Source of the DNA: Rhodococcoides corynebacterioides
GTDB lineage: Bacteria > Actinomycetota > Actinomycetes > Mycobacteriales > Mycobacteriaceae
Assembly (NCBI RefSeq): GCF_019834675.1
Contig: NZ_JABUBU010000005.1
Coordinates: 1-64,000, forward strand
Direction: 5' to 3'
Length of the DNA: 64,000 nt
Part shown: one piece after another, positions 20,025-28,604 of the stretch
How the letters are laid out: every line of letters begins with the position of its first letter
Position numbering within the stretch: position 1 is the first letter of the stretch
Position numbers and translations under genes: made by a program
Notes under the pieces: generated by a model
The model's input: only the letters and a program-made list of their open reading frames with translations
Database searches by the model: none
Told to the model about the DNA's origin: nothing

Positions 20025-21061
20025 CCGAGGACGCGCGCGGTCCACCGCTCCGGGGCCTCGATCTCGTCGGTCCGCGGCAGCGTCTCCGCGTCGGTCCAGA
20101 CGGCGTTGAACTGGGCCATGCCCACCTGCCCCACGACGGCGTCGACGAAGGCCTTGCCCCGCACGTACTGCGCCATCTTCGCGTCCATGCCGAGCAGCGC
20201 GCGCAGGATCCGCTGCACCGGGTTCTGCTTCCGAGTTCGTCTGGCGTCGAACGCCTCTCGGATGCGTCCCACCGTCGGCACCACGGCCGGCCCGACCGCG
20301 TCCATGACGTGATCGGCGTGGCCCTCGAGCAACGTTCCCAGCATCAGCAACCGATCGAGGGCCTCGCGCTGGGCGGGCGCCTGTGTCGCCCGGAGCAGGC
20401 CGACGATGCCGTCGCCGAGTTCGTCGCGCCGCCGCAGCGCCTCCGACAGCCGGGACACCACCGCGGACAGCGGCTCGTCCGCGCCGTCGCCGAGCGTGGT
20501 CACGCAGTCCTTCATGTATCCCGCGAGCCACGGTGAGGAGGAGAACTGCACGCGGTGGGTGACCTCGTGCAGGCACACCCAGAGACGGAAGTCGGACGGC
20601 CGCACGCGCAGCGCCCGCTCGACCGCCACCACGTTGGGCGCCACGAGGAGCAGCGTGCCGTTCGGTCCGGTGAAGGGGTCGTACTGGCCGAGGATGGCCG
20701 TCGACAGGAAGGCGAGCATGGCCCCGGCCTGCAGCCCGCCGGGCTTGCCGCCGAGGAAGGCACCGTCGCCGTCGTCCTCGCCCTTGCCGTCGCGGGTGTT
20801 CCGCTCGGTCATCAGCTCCCGCATCGACGACGACGCCGCCGCGATCCACTCGGGCCGGTCCAGAACGCGGGCGGCGGGGACCGGGAGCCCGTCGGCCAGC
20901 CCGGTGACCTCGCGCACGGGGGCCTCGGCCCGGACGGAGGCGTCGGCCAACTCGGCCGTCACGGCGTCGGCGGTGTAGCGGGACGTCCGCGGACCGCGGG
21001 GCGCCAGCCGGGCGCCGGTGCGGGCCGCGAAGTCCCAGTCGATCACTCCCGAATCACCCAT
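20021..21061 (-). CDS. Zinc-dependent metalloprotease, Rv3626c type (zincin)
   Basis: A 346-residue protein with the zincin motif in [14 protein letters not shown] (HEXXH near residue 164). The second ligand region [14 protein letters not shown] lies near 248, and the pattern defines the coenzyme F420 biosynthesis-associated/Rv3626c-like family. No signal peptide is visible, so it is probably cytoplasmic. It sits between dacB and tilS with the same order as in M. tuberculosis. The substrate is unknown. Confidence 0.82.
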   Translation of the reverse strand: MGDSGVIDWDFAARTGARLAPRGPRTSRYTADAVTAELADASVRAEAPVREVTGLADGLPVPAARVLDRPEWIAAASSSMRELMTERNTRDGKGEDDGDGAFLGGKPGGLQAGAMLAFLSTAILGQYDPFTGPNGTLLLVAPNVVAVERALRVRPSDFRLWVCLHEVTHRVQFSSSPWLAGYMKDCVTTLGDGADEPLSAVVSRLSEALRRRDELGDGIVGLLRATQAPAQREALDRLLMLGTLLEGHADHVMDAVGPAVVPTVGRIREAFDARRTRKQNPVQRILRALLGMDAKMAQYVRGKAFVDAVVGQVGMAQFNAVWTDAETLPRTDEIEAPERWTARVLG

Positions 21062-21114
21062 GGGTGCACCTGCTTTCGATCACGACCGGCCCCGGTGGGC
21101 ACCGAGGTCGTCTC

Positions 21115-22527
21115 TCACGTGCAGCCGCACGACCGCAGCGTCGACGCCACGGCGTCCAGGGCCGGTCGCCCCACCTCGGGCGGGCGGTCGTTGGACATCA
21201 GCGCGAACGTCAGGACGCGTCCGCTCGAGTCGACCACGTATCCGGCCAACGCACTGGCGTTCGAGAGCGTTCCCGTCTTGGCCCGCAGCCAGCCCGCCGC
21301 GGTGCGGTCGCCCGAGGCGTAGCGCGCGGCGAGCGTCCCTGTCGCGCCGGCCACGGGCAGGTAGTCGAGCATGGGGCGCAGGGCTTCGGCGTGGGTGCGG
21401 GTGTCGACGGGCCCGGCCGCCGCGGTGACGATCGCGGACAGCACCCGCGCCGGGATCCGGTTGTCCACGGACAGTCCGCTGGTGTCCGCCAACCGCACCC
21501 CGTCCACGTCGACACCGTTGCCGCGCAGCGTCGACAGGACGGCGTCGACGGCGCCGTCGAAGGACGTCGGCTTCCCCGTTCCGGCCGCGATCTCGCGGCC
21601 GACGGCCTCCGCCAGCACGTTGTCGGAGAAGCCGATCATCTGACCGAGCCGCTGGCGCAGGGGCGCGGACTGCACGGTGGCGAGCGAGCCCGCGCCGCTG
21701 GGCGCCGACTCGGCGGACACGACGGCGGGGTCGAGACCCAGGGCGCGGGCGAGGGCGCGGCCGGTGTCGAGTCCCGGGGTGGCGCTGCGCGGCGACTCGT
21801 CGACCGTCGGCACCGACCGGCCCCCGTCGAGGGTCACCGGTTCGATGGGCGCGATGTAGCCGGCGGCGACGTCGCCGGGGAACCAGCCGTCGGCCGACGA
21901 CGGCCCCGAGTACGCGCCGAGGTCGACGCCGATCGAGGTGATCTGCACGCCGGAACGACGGATCTGGTCGGCGAGATCGTCGATGCGGGCGCCGCCGTCG
22001 TAGAACCCGGGTGTGCCGATCGGTTGCGCGGTCAGGGTGGGATCGCCCTCCCCGACCAGCACGGCCTGGCCGGGACGATCCCCCTGGACCACCTTGGTGG
22101 TGACGCGATGGTCGGACGGGAGGGCGAGCATCGCCGCCGCCGCGGTGAGGATCTTCGTGGTCGACGCCGGCGTCATGGGCGTGTCCGGATCGGTGCTCCA
22201 CAGCACCTCGCCGGTGATCGCGTCGGCCACCGATCCGGTGAAGCGGCCCAGGTCGGGATTGCGCAGCTGTGGGGCGAGCGTGGTGGCGAGAGCCGCCGGG
22301 TCCGGTCGCGGTGCGTCCGCCGGAACCGGCGCCACCGCCGGGGACGCGAGCACCGGGTCGGGCTCGGGTGCGGACGCCACCGGCGCGTCGGGCTCCCGGA
22401 AGGTCGGGGTGACCGCGGCGACCCCGACGACGGCCGCGATCAGCACGAGGACGGCGAGGGCCACACCCCAGCGCGACCGCAGCCGGGACCGCAGGCGCGA
22501 GCGCACCGAGCCTCTGGCCTTGCCCAC
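21115..22527 (-). CDS. dacB: D-alanyl-D-alanine carboxypeptidase/endopeptidase (PBP4 class)
   Basis: A class C penicillin-binding protein that trims peptidoglycan peptides outside the membrane. After a basic N-terminus, a membrane anchor spans about residues 19-39 and a Pro/Ala linker follows. The active-site SxxK is in PASTTKILTAAAAML near residue 120. SDN is in GFSDNVLAEAVG near 305 and KTG is in LRAKTGTLSNASAL near 410. The start is the GTG giving MGKARGSVRSR because GAGGAG stands 5 nt ahead of it. An earlier in-frame start would reach toward the divergent ppa promoter. Confidence 0.9.
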   Translation of the reverse strand: MGKARGSVRSRLRSRLRSRWGVALAVLVLIAAVVGVAAVTPTFREPDAPVASAPEPDPVLASPAVAPVPADAPRPDPAALATTLAPQLRNPDLGRFTGSVADAITGEVLWSTDPDTPMTPASTTKILTAAAAMLALPSDHRVTTKVVQGDRPGQAVLVGEGDPTLTAQPIGTPGFYDGGARIDDLADQIRRSGVQITSIGVDLGAYSGPSSADGWFPGDVAAGYIAPIEPVTLDGGRSVPTVDESPRSATPGLDTGRALARALGLDPAVVSAESAPSGAGSLATVQSAPLRQRLGQMIGFSDNVLAEAVGREIAAGTGKPTSFDGAVDAVLSTLRGNGVDVDGVRLADTSGLSVDNRIPARVLSAIVTAAAGPVDTRTHAEALRPMLDYLPVAGATGTLAARYASGDRTAAGWLRAKTGTLSNASALAGYVVDSSGRVLTFALMSNDRPPEVGRPALDAVASTLRSCGCT

Positions 22528-22679
22528 GTCACTCCTCGCACCACTCGTCCGAACCGGGTCGCCCGGCGTCCCGACCACCCTATCGACCCATCCGGCCGAC
22601 CCGGCGATCGTCGGCGACCCGCCGGGAACGCTAGTGTCTGCGTGCACCGTACGTGGCCACCGAGCAAAGGACAGTGGAC

Positions 22680-23171
22680 GTGAAGTTCGACGTGACCATC
22701 GAGATCCCCAAGGGTCAGCGCAACAAGTACGAGGTCGATCACGAGTCCGGGCGGGTGCGTCTGGACCGGTACCTCTACACGGCGATGGGCTACCCGGCGG
22801 ACTACGGCTTCATCGAGGACACCCTCGGTGAGGACGGCGATCCCCTGGACGCGTTCGTCCTGCTGCCGGAATCGGTGTTCCCCGGTGTGATCGTCGAGGC
22901 GCGTCCCGTGGCCATGTTCAAGATGACCGACGAGGCCGGCGGCGACGACAAGGTGCTGTGCGTCCCCGCGGGCGACCCGCGGTGGGACCACATCCAGGAT
23001 CTCGGCGACGTCTCGCAGTTCGAGCTCGACGCCATCGAGCACTTCTTCGTCCACTACAAGGACCTCGAGCCGAACAAGCACGTGACGGGCTCGAACTGGG
23101 TCGGCCGCGCGGAGGCCGAGGCCGAGATCACCGCATCCGTCGAGCGCCTGAAGAACGACGCCTCGCACTGA
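22680..23171 (+). CDS. ppa: Inorganic pyrophosphatase
   Basis: Family I soluble pyrophosphatase that pulls biosynthetic reactions forward. The 163 residues begin [20 protein letters not shown] and contain the catalytic [13 protein letters not shown] segment (three Asp). [13 protein letters not shown] and [14 protein letters not shown] follow. The GTG at 22680 was preferred over the one two codons earlier because AAAGGA is then 8 nt away. It is transcribed away from dacB and ends in a strong hairpin. Confidence 0.96.
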   Translation: MKFDVTIEIPKGQRNKYEVDHESGRVRLDRYLYTAMGYPADYGFIEDTLGEDGDPLDAFVLLPESVFPGVIVEARPVAMFKMTDEAGGDDKVLCVPAGDPRWDHIQDLGDVSQFELDAIEHFFVHYKDLEPNKHVTGSNWVGRAEAEAEITASVERLKNDASH

Positions 23172-23185
23172 CAGCGTCCCCGCCT

Positions 23186-23219
23186 CCCGCCGGGAGATGC
23201 GTTGTCACCTCCCGGCGGG
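23186..23219 (+). terminator. Hairpin terminator after ppa
   Basis: CCCGCCGGGAG pairs perfectly with CTCCCGGCGGG across a 12-nt loop, starting 15 bp after the ppa stop. There is no U-run. It separates ppa from the PAS gene that follows on the same strand. Confidence 0.7.
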
Positions 23220-23311
23220 CTCGTACGCTGCTACGATCGCTCCCGTCCTCGGTCCGGCCGGGGCGGGGCGGCGCCCGTGGAAGCCGATCGATTACGAAGG
23301 ACGCGGTACTC

Positions 23312-23764
23312 ATGAGCGATGCTGTCGGCGATCGTCGAAACTCGTCGTCCGCCGGGATCTCCGATCCCGCTCAGTTCCCGGCACTCCCGGTGTCGGTGGT
23401 GCTGGACCGTATTCCGCTGCCCGTGCTCGCGGTCGAGCCCGGAGGCACGGTGGTCTTCGCCAACGAGGCCTTCGATCAGCTCATGGGGTTCGACGAGCAG
23501 ACGCCGCGGTCGGACGATGCGTTGCATCTGCAGGACATCTTTCCGGCCAACGAGCCGCTCGGAGTGAACATCGCGGAGACGTTCCTGACGACGGTGGCCA
23601 CGCGCGCGGATTCGTTGTGGCGCATGACCGATGCCAAGGGCGACATCCTGCAGGTGCGCGCCAGCAAGTCCATTCTGCGGCGCGCGGAGGACTCCGTGGT
23701 GCTCGTGGTTCTCGAGGACTTCACCGACCAGCTGTGGAACGACCCGAAGAGCGCCTTCCGCTGA
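23312..23764 (+). CDS. PAS-domain protein
   Basis: A 150-residue protein that is essentially one PAS domain. The N-terminal 25 residues are Ser/Asn-rich. The PAS core starts at VSVVLDRIPLPVLAVEPGG (about 28-46) and runs through VVFANEAFDQLMGFDE to the last strands VVLVVLEDFTDQLW. No output domain is attached, so it may act by binding another protein. GAAGGA lies upstream of the ATG. The ligand is unknown. Confidence 0.75.
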   Translation: MSDAVGDRRNSSSAGISDPAQFPALPVSVVLDRIPLPVLAVEPGGTVVFANEAFDQLMGFDEQTPRSDDALHLQDIFPANEPLGVNIAETFLTTVATRADSLWRMTDAKGDILQVRASKSILRRAEDSVVLVVLEDFTDQLWNDPKSAFR

Positions 23765-23795
23765 TCGGGCCTTCTCTCCGTCGGTGGTCCGGCGG

Positions 23796-23966
23796 TCAGG
23801 CGCCGGCCGTGCGCTTGTCGATGGGCTTGCCGTCGGCGACGTCGCGGAGCCACTGAGGAACATCTCGGCCATCGCGCTCGTACATCGCAATCGACGCGCG
23901 CGCGGCGGCCGCGGCGACGCGTGGTCGTGGAGTACGGGCGTCCTTGTGTGGTTCGGGGGCGGTCAC
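23796..23966 (-). CDS. Small hypothetical protein (56 aa)
   Basis: The frame reads MTAPEPHKDARTPRPRV at the start and DVPQWLRDVADGKPID near the end. Its GTG start overlaps the stop of the upstream 108-residue membrane protein gene by GTGA, which supports translation. It has a charged N-terminus, an Ala-rich helix and a WLRDVADGKPI segment. I do not recognise a family. Confidence 0.6.
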   Translation of the reverse strand: MTAPEPHKDARTPRPRVAAAAARASIAMYERDGRDVPQWLRDVADGKPIDKRTAGA

Positions 23967-24289
23967 TGCGGCTCCTGTGGGTCGTTCCAGTTGCCAGTGT
24001 CCCCGGTTTCCTTCACCTGCGCCAGCGCGCGGGCGGAGCGGTTGGACACCGCACGTAATACATCGCGTTCGGTGGCGGTGATGAGCGGAGAATCGGTGAC
24101 GGTGGCGTAGACGTCCCAGCCGAGTTCGGCTTCGTCATCCTTGTCACTGAGTGTGTGATCCAGGCACCACGTGATGCGTTGCCAAGCCTGGCTGCGCTTG
24201 TCGGCAATGGTTCGCTGGCGGACGGTGAACGCAACCCCGACAACGGCGAGGACGCCGACTGTCAGGGTGACCCAAGCCTGGGCGGACAT
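23963..24289 (-). CDS. Small single-pass membrane protein (108 aa)
   Basis: One hydrophobic segment (about residues 6-24, VTLTVGVLAVVGVAFTV) is followed by a soluble helix-rich domain. That domain has RSQAWQRITWCLDHTLS and DSPLITATERDVLRAVSN. The next small gene overlaps its stop. The pair stands between the PAS gene and a crotonase gene without other partners. Nothing identifies its function. Confidence 0.65.
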   Translation of the reverse strand: MSAQAWVTLTVGVLAVVGVAFTVRQRTIADKRSQAWQRITWCLDHTLSDKDDEAELGWDVYATVTDSPLITATERDVLRAVSNRSARALAQVKETGDTGNWNDPQEPQ

Positions 24290-24509
24290 CGAATGGGAAC
24301 TCCTTCGGGCCGGAGCGGATCAAGCCCGTCACCGCGCCCGTCGTCGAGGCTGAACACGATTCCGAGGGCTCGGCGAACTCGTCTTCTCCTTCGACGTCGC
24401 GGTGGCGCCCCACGGTTCCCCGGATGTGGCGAGTGACCAACGGCGTTCACCGGGAACGTGGGATCACCCAGCGCACGTCACCGTCGTAGCCTCGACTTCC
24501 TACCGACTC

Positions 24510-25358
24510 TCACGCACCCCGGAACTGCGGCGGACGCTTCTCGAACACCGCCGTGATGGCTTCCGTCAGGTCCTCCGACGGCAGGAACGCCGAGTTCCAC
24601 GCCGCGACGTAACGCAGCGACTCGTCGGCGGCGGCGCGACGACCGTGATCGAGCACGGTCTTGATGCCGTGCACCACCAGGGGCGGATTGGCGGCGATCT
24701 GCGCGGCGGTCTCGTACGCGCGCGCAAGGACGGCGTCCGCGTCGGGCAGCACGTCGTTGACCAGGCCGATACGTCGCGCGTACTCCGCGTCGACGTCCTT
24801 TCCGGTGAGCGCCAGCTCCCGCAGATGCCCGTCGCCGATGATCGCGGGCAGGCGGGCGAAGGAGCCCATGTCCGCGACGATCGCCACCTTGACCTCACGC
24901 ACGCTGAACTGAGCGTCCGCGGAGGCGTAACGGATGTCGGCGGCCGAGATCAGGTCCACCCCACCGCCGATGCACCACCCCTGCACGGCCGCGATGACGG
25001 GCTTGCGGCACTCGGCCACGGCGGTGATCGCTGCCTGCATCCGCAGAATCAGATCGTGGAACGTGCTGCGCGGCCCCGCCTGCGCCTTGTCGGCGAGAAC
25101 GGCGCCGAATTCGCCGGCCATGGCGGGAAGATCGAGTCCGTAGCTGAAGTTGCGCCCGGATCCGGCGAGGACGACGGCCCGCACGTCCGGGTCCGTGTCG
25201 AGGCTGCGGAAGATCAGCGGGAGCTCGGACCAGAAGTCGGGGCCCATCGTGTTGCCCTTGCCGGGCCCGGTGAGGGTGACGGTGGCGACGTGGTCGGCGG
25301 TCTCGACCGTGAACGCGGTCCAGGAGGTGCTCGGCTGCGCGGGCTCGGGGGTCGTCAT
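24510..25358 (-). CDS. Crotonase superfamily, dienoyl-CoA isomerase-like
   Basis: The 282-residue protein has the crotonase fold with oxyanion-hole elements in RNFSYGLDL (near residue 72) and CIGGGVDL (near 129). The acidic residues of delta3,5-delta2,4-dienoyl-CoA isomerases appear at their three places: Asp in GGGVDLIS, Glu in SVREVKV and Asp in VADMGSF. This favours isomerisation of dienoyl-CoA during unsaturated fatty acid breakdown over plain hydration. It is commonly annotated as enoyl-CoA hydratase. It is transcribed alone, divergent from the YbaK gene. Confidence 0.8.
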   Translation of the reverse strand: MTTPEPAQPSTSWTAFTVETADHVATVTLTGPGKGNTMGPDFWSELPLIFRSLDTDPDVRAVVLAGSGRNFSYGLDLPAMAGEFGAVLADKAQAGPRSTFHDLILRMQAAITAVAECRKPVIAAVQGWCIGGGVDLISAADIRYASADAQFSVREVKVAIVADMGSFARLPAIIGDGHLRELALTGKDVDAEYARRIGLVNDVLPDADAVLARAYETAAQIAANPPLVVHGIKTVLDHGRRAAADESLRYVAAWNSAFLPSEDLTEAITAVFEKRPPQFRGA

Positions 25359-25420
25359 CGGCTCACCCTAGCCGGGCCGACCTGCGGGCACGACAGCGGT
25401 TTCCACCCTATTCTTCGGTC

Positions 25421-25897
25421 ATGGCCAGGACTCCGCACCCCGCCGCCGCGCACGTCGCGGACGTCCTGATCTCGCGTGGCCACCACGGCGTTCTGGTCAC
25501 CCACGAGACGCCGGCGTCGACGGCGCGCGCGGTCGCCGCAGCCCATGGCGTGGCCGTGGGCGCGGTGGTCAAGTCGTTGGTCCATCTGCTCGACGACGAT
25601 CCGGTGCTGCTGCTCGTGTCCGGCGCCCACAACGTCGACCTGGTCGCCACGGGACGACGCCTGGAGGGCACGCTGACCCACGCGCCGCCCGACGTGGTCC
25701 GCCACGCGACGGGTCAGTCGGTCGGATCCGTCTCTCCCGTCGGCCATCCGACCAACCTGCCGACCTACGTCGACGAGATGCTCGGTGAGCACGACCGACT
25801 GTGGGCGTCGGCCGGGCATCCCGACGTCACCTTCCGGACGTCGTACCGCGAATTGCTCCGCATCACAGCGGGTCTCGCGATCGACGTCGGCCCCTGA
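25421..25897 (+). CDS. YbaK/EbsC-type aminoacyl-tRNA deacylase
   Basis: A free-standing 158-residue editing domain like bacterial YbaK/ProXp, which hydrolyses mischarged tRNA (often Cys-tRNA-Pro). Family elements include VVKSLVHLL near residue 50 with the conserved Lys, LLVSGAHNVDL near 65, and VGSVSPVGHPTNLPTYVDE near 100-120. There is no anticodon-binding domain. The start is an ATG right after the short gap from the crotonase promoter. Confidence 0.85.
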   Translation: MARTPHPAAAHVADVLISRGHHGVLVTHETPASTARAVAAAHGVAVGAVVKSLVHLLDDDPVLLLVSGAHNVDLVATGRRLEGTLTHAPPDVVRHATGQSVGSVSPVGHPTNLPTYVDEMLGEHDRLWASAGHPDVTFRTSYRELLRITAGLAIDVGP

Positions 25898-25906
25898 CCG
25901 GCCCGG

Positions 25907-26341
25907 TCAGGACGCGCGGGCGGTCCGTGAATCGAGGAGCGACGCCACCTCGGTGGTGACGGTCCGGACGACGCGGTCACGGGCACGGTCGAGCACGGGC
26001 CGCACGGTGACGCCGTCGGCCACGCCGGCGGCGACGATGTCCGCGATCAACCCGGCCAGCCCGGCCGGCGTTCCCACGTAGCGCAGGGTGTCCGGGCGGG
26101 GAGCGACCGCGGCGGCGAGGACCTCGCCACGGGCGGTACGCGCGTCGTACGCGAGGTGCACGTCGAGGTCGACGAGGATGCGCGCGTCGGGATGCTCGGT
26201 CCGCAGGCGTCGGTAGCGCGCCTGTGCGGTGGAGAGGTCGACGCCACCGAATCGGACGACGCCGGGAACGTCACCGGTGACGTCGTGGGGAGACTCGACG
26301 ACGTCGAGAGCGAGGGTGGGATCGAGAAAGACGAGGGTCAT
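25907..26341 (-). CDS. Partial luciferase-like monooxygenase (C-terminal half only)
   Basis: The 144 residues resemble the last part of LLM-class flavin-dependent monooxygenases of the NtaA/SnaA/DszA group. The signs are a strand ILVDLDVHLAYDA with the following ARG helix, then the typical TLRYVGTPAGLAGLI and AGVADGVTVRPV. The N-terminal part of the barrel, with the flavin-binding face, is missing. It therefore could be a remnant or a small partner protein. It lies 135 bp after the desulfurase-like gene and may share its SAM-IV-controlled message. Confidence 0.5.
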   Translation of the reverse strand: MTLVFLDPTLALDVVESPHDVTGDVPGVVRFGGVDLSTAQARYRRLRTEHPDARILVDLDVHLAYDARTARGEVLAAAVAPRPDTLRYVGTPAGLAGLIADIVAAGVADGVTVRPVLDRARDRVVRTVTTEVASLLDSRTARAS

Positions 26342-26476
26342 GAGGGGTCCAGTCGACGGCGGGAACTACGGGGCCGAGGCGATCACCGGTCCGACACGCG
26401 CTGGACGTGGAACGGCACAGATCGACGTGTCGTCGAGTCCAGAGCCGGTCCCCCATCACGTTCGTCATGCTATCGA

Positions 26477-27706
26477 TCACGCCGCGACACCGGCGCGCAG
26501 TGAGAGGCAGGTCACAGTCAGCGCGTCGAGGAACGCCTCGACGTGCGCCGACGTGGTGCCGAGCCCGACGGACACGCGGACCGCACCGTCGTCGGCGCCG
26601 AGGCGCGCGAGCAACGGATGCGCGCAGAACTTCCCGGCGCGCACGGCCACGGCGTGGTCGCGAGCCAGGACGTCGGCGACGACGGTCGGGGCCACGCCGT
26701 CGACGGTGAAGGAGACGATGCCGACGACGTCGTCCGAGTCGTCCCAGACCCGCAGCACCCGGACGCCGCCGAGTCGCGTCAGCCCGCGCACGACGGCGTC
26801 GGTGGCGGCGCGGTCGTGCGCCGCGACGGCCGCCGGGTCCAGCCGGGCGATCTCGTCGCACGCCGCCGCCAGCGCGACCGCGCCGAGCAGGTTCGGGGTG
26901 CCGCCCTCGTGCCGGGCGGGCGCGGGGAACCAGTGGGTGTCCACGTCCCCGTCGGCCAGGACCGACACCCCTGACGTCGCACCGCCTCCGGCGAGGTACG
27001 GGTCGGCCGCGTCGAGCCAGTCGCGCCGGCCCACCAGAACACCGGCACCGAAGGGCGCGTAGAGCTTGTGGCCGCTGAACGCGAGGTAGTCCACCCCCGC
27101 GGCGGTGATGTCGACGCGGCGGTGCGGCACCAGTTGCGCGCCGTCCACCAGGATGCGCGCACCGTGGCGGTGCGCCAGCGCCGCGAGGTCCGCGATCGGC
27201 AGCACCTCACCGGTCACGTTCGACGCGCCCGTGACCGCCAGCAGCGCAGCGGGTTTCGCGGACAACACCGCGTCCAGGCGAGCGAGCGTCGCGGTGATGG
27301 TGCGCTCGGTACGCACCACCCGACGACGACGCCAGGGCAGCAGGTTCGCGTGGTGCTCGACGTCGAGGACCACGACGTCGCCGGGAACGCTGTGCGCCAA
27401 CAGATTCAGTGCGTCCGTGGTGTTGCGCCCGAAGATCACGACGTCCTCGTCGTCCGCCCCGCAGAACGCGTGCACGGTCCGGCGAGCCGCCTCGTAGGCC
27501 TCGGTGCACACCGCCGACTTGTGCCCGGCACCGCGATGGACGCTGGCCGAGAACGGCACCACCTCCTGGACGCGCTCGACCACCGCGGCCAACGCCGGCG
27601 CACTGGCCGCGTAGTCGAGATCGAGTGTGCAGCGGACGATCCCGTCGGAACAGCGCACGGTGTGATCGGAGCCGAGGACGGCAGCGAGAGGGGTGGTGAC
27701 AGTCAT
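26477..27706 (-). CDS. Class V aminotransferase, cysteine desulfurase-like
   Basis: A 409-residue PLP enzyme of the SufS/CsdA type. The internal aldimine Lys is in FSGHKLYAPFGAGVL near residue 223. The His stacking on PLP is in DVEHHANLLPW near residue 120. A Cys in the active-site loop GKFCAHPLL near 372 corresponds to the persulfide Cys of desulfurases. The gene follows a SAM-IV-type riboswitch by about 70 nt, so it is tied to methionine/SAM status and not to the suf operon. GAAGGG precedes the ATG by 7 nt. Confidence 0.8.
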   Translation of the reverse strand: MTVTTPLAAVLGSDHTVRCSDGIVRCTLDLDYAASAPALAAVVERVQEVVPFSASVHRGAGHKSAVCTEAYEAARRTVHAFCGADDEDVVIFGRNTTDALNLLAHSVPGDVVVLDVEHHANLLPWRRRRVVRTERTITATLARLDAVLSAKPAALLAVTGASNVTGEVLPIADLAALAHRHGARILVDGAQLVPHRRVDITAAGVDYLAFSGHKLYAPFGAGVLVGRRDWLDAADPYLAGGGATSGVSVLADGDVDTHWFPAPARHEGGTPNLLGAVALAAACDEIARLDPAAVAAHDRAATDAVVRGLTRLGGVRVLRVWDDSDDVVGIVSFTVDGVAPTVVADVLARDHAVAVRAGKFCAHPLLARLGADDGAVRVSVGLGTTSAHVEAFLDALTVTCLSLRAGVAA

Positions 27707-27778
27707 GGCGATACCCTTCGGTCCGGGGACCGCAGACGACGCACGAGTACTCCCCGTGGCGGCGTGAGACGATCCGCG

Positions 27779-27890
27779 CTTGCCGGTTCCGGTCGGAACT
27801 CGGCCAGGTCGTCACCCGGAGCACCCCACCGCGGAAGGAGGGTTGCCGACCAGCGAGCCGGGGCTTGTTGCTGGTACTCGTGACCTGTCA
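27779..27890 (-). promoter_or_regulatory. SAM-IV-type riboswitch
   Basis: The minus strand carries the ordered elements of the SAM-IV aptamer known from actinobacteria: GGTCACGAGTACCAGC, then CAAGCCCCGGCTCGCTGG, then CGGCAACCCTCC, CCGCGGTGGGGTGC and CCGGGTGACGACC. GGTC at the 5' end pairs with GACC at the end (P1). A further hairpin, GTTCC/GGAAC (27785-27798), follows as in class IV. Downstream, GGTCCCCGGACC next to the ribosome binding site may be the expression platform. The target is the cysteine-desulfurase-like gene. Confidence 0.85.
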
Positions 27891-28007
27891 GCAGAATGGC
27901 AAAGGCCGCCGAGGCTGTCAACTCGGACGCGGCCTGCGCGGACGGCCGACTCGGGACCCGACACGTCGATTGCGCAGGGCCGCAGCCCGTTTCCGGCTCT
28001 CAGCCCC

Positions 28008-28556
28008 TCAGCCCCGAGGGACCTCGTACGTGGTCTGCACGAATCCCTCCGCGAGGGTCGCGGTGTGGAGATGCCGGAGTTCCAGGTCGCGATCCAGTGC
28101 ACCGAACAGCGGAATGCCCACGCCGAGCAGAACGGGCGCCGTGGTGATCGTCAGCCGGTCGACGAGGTTCTCGCGGAGGAACGTCTGGATCAGTCGGCCA
28201 CCGTCGACGTAGACGTGTCGGGCACCCGCCTCGTCGAGGTCGCGCACGAGGTCGGGGACGGTGCGGGCGACGGTGACGTTCGGGTCGTCGGTGTCGAGCT
28301 GCGTGCTGAGAACCCGGACGGGCGTGCCGGGGTAGGGCCAGGAACCGAAACTCCGCGCCGTCTCGTAGGTGTTGCGCCCCATCACGATGGTGTCGATGTC
28401 GGCGATGAAGGCGTCGTATCCCGTGTCGCCGGCCCGCTCTCCACGCTCGACGAGCCAGTCCAGTTCACCCCCCGGACGGGCGATGTAACCGTCGAGGCTG
28501 GTGGCGATGAAGACCCTCGTGGAGAAGGTGCGGGTGGGTGCGGCCGGTGTGGTCAC
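28008..28556 (-). CDS. Dihydrofolate reductase-like (RibD C-terminal domain) protein
   Basis: A 182-residue stand-alone RibD_C/DHFR-fold protein. It has VFIATSLDGYIARPGGELDW near the start, DTIVMGRNTYETA near residue 60 and ARHVYVDGGRLIQTFL near 112. The NADPH-binding VDGGR element is present. This family is widespread as an oxidoreductase of unknown substrate and is not the folate DHFR. It is co-oriented with the TetR gene 48 bp upstream, which may regulate it. Confidence 0.82.
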   Translation of the reverse strand: MTTPAAPTRTFSTRVFIATSLDGYIARPGGELDWLVERGERAGDTGYDAFIADIDTIVMGRNTYETARSFGSWPYPGTPVRVLSTQLDTDDPNVTVARTVPDLVRDLDEAGARHVYVDGGRLIQTFLRENLVDRLTITTAPVLLGVGIPLFGALDRDLELRHLHTATLAEGFVQTTYEVPRG

Positions 28557-28604
28557 GGGAGGGTGCTCCTGTCGGGGTGAGTCGGTGACGGTGAGAACGG
28601 ACGG

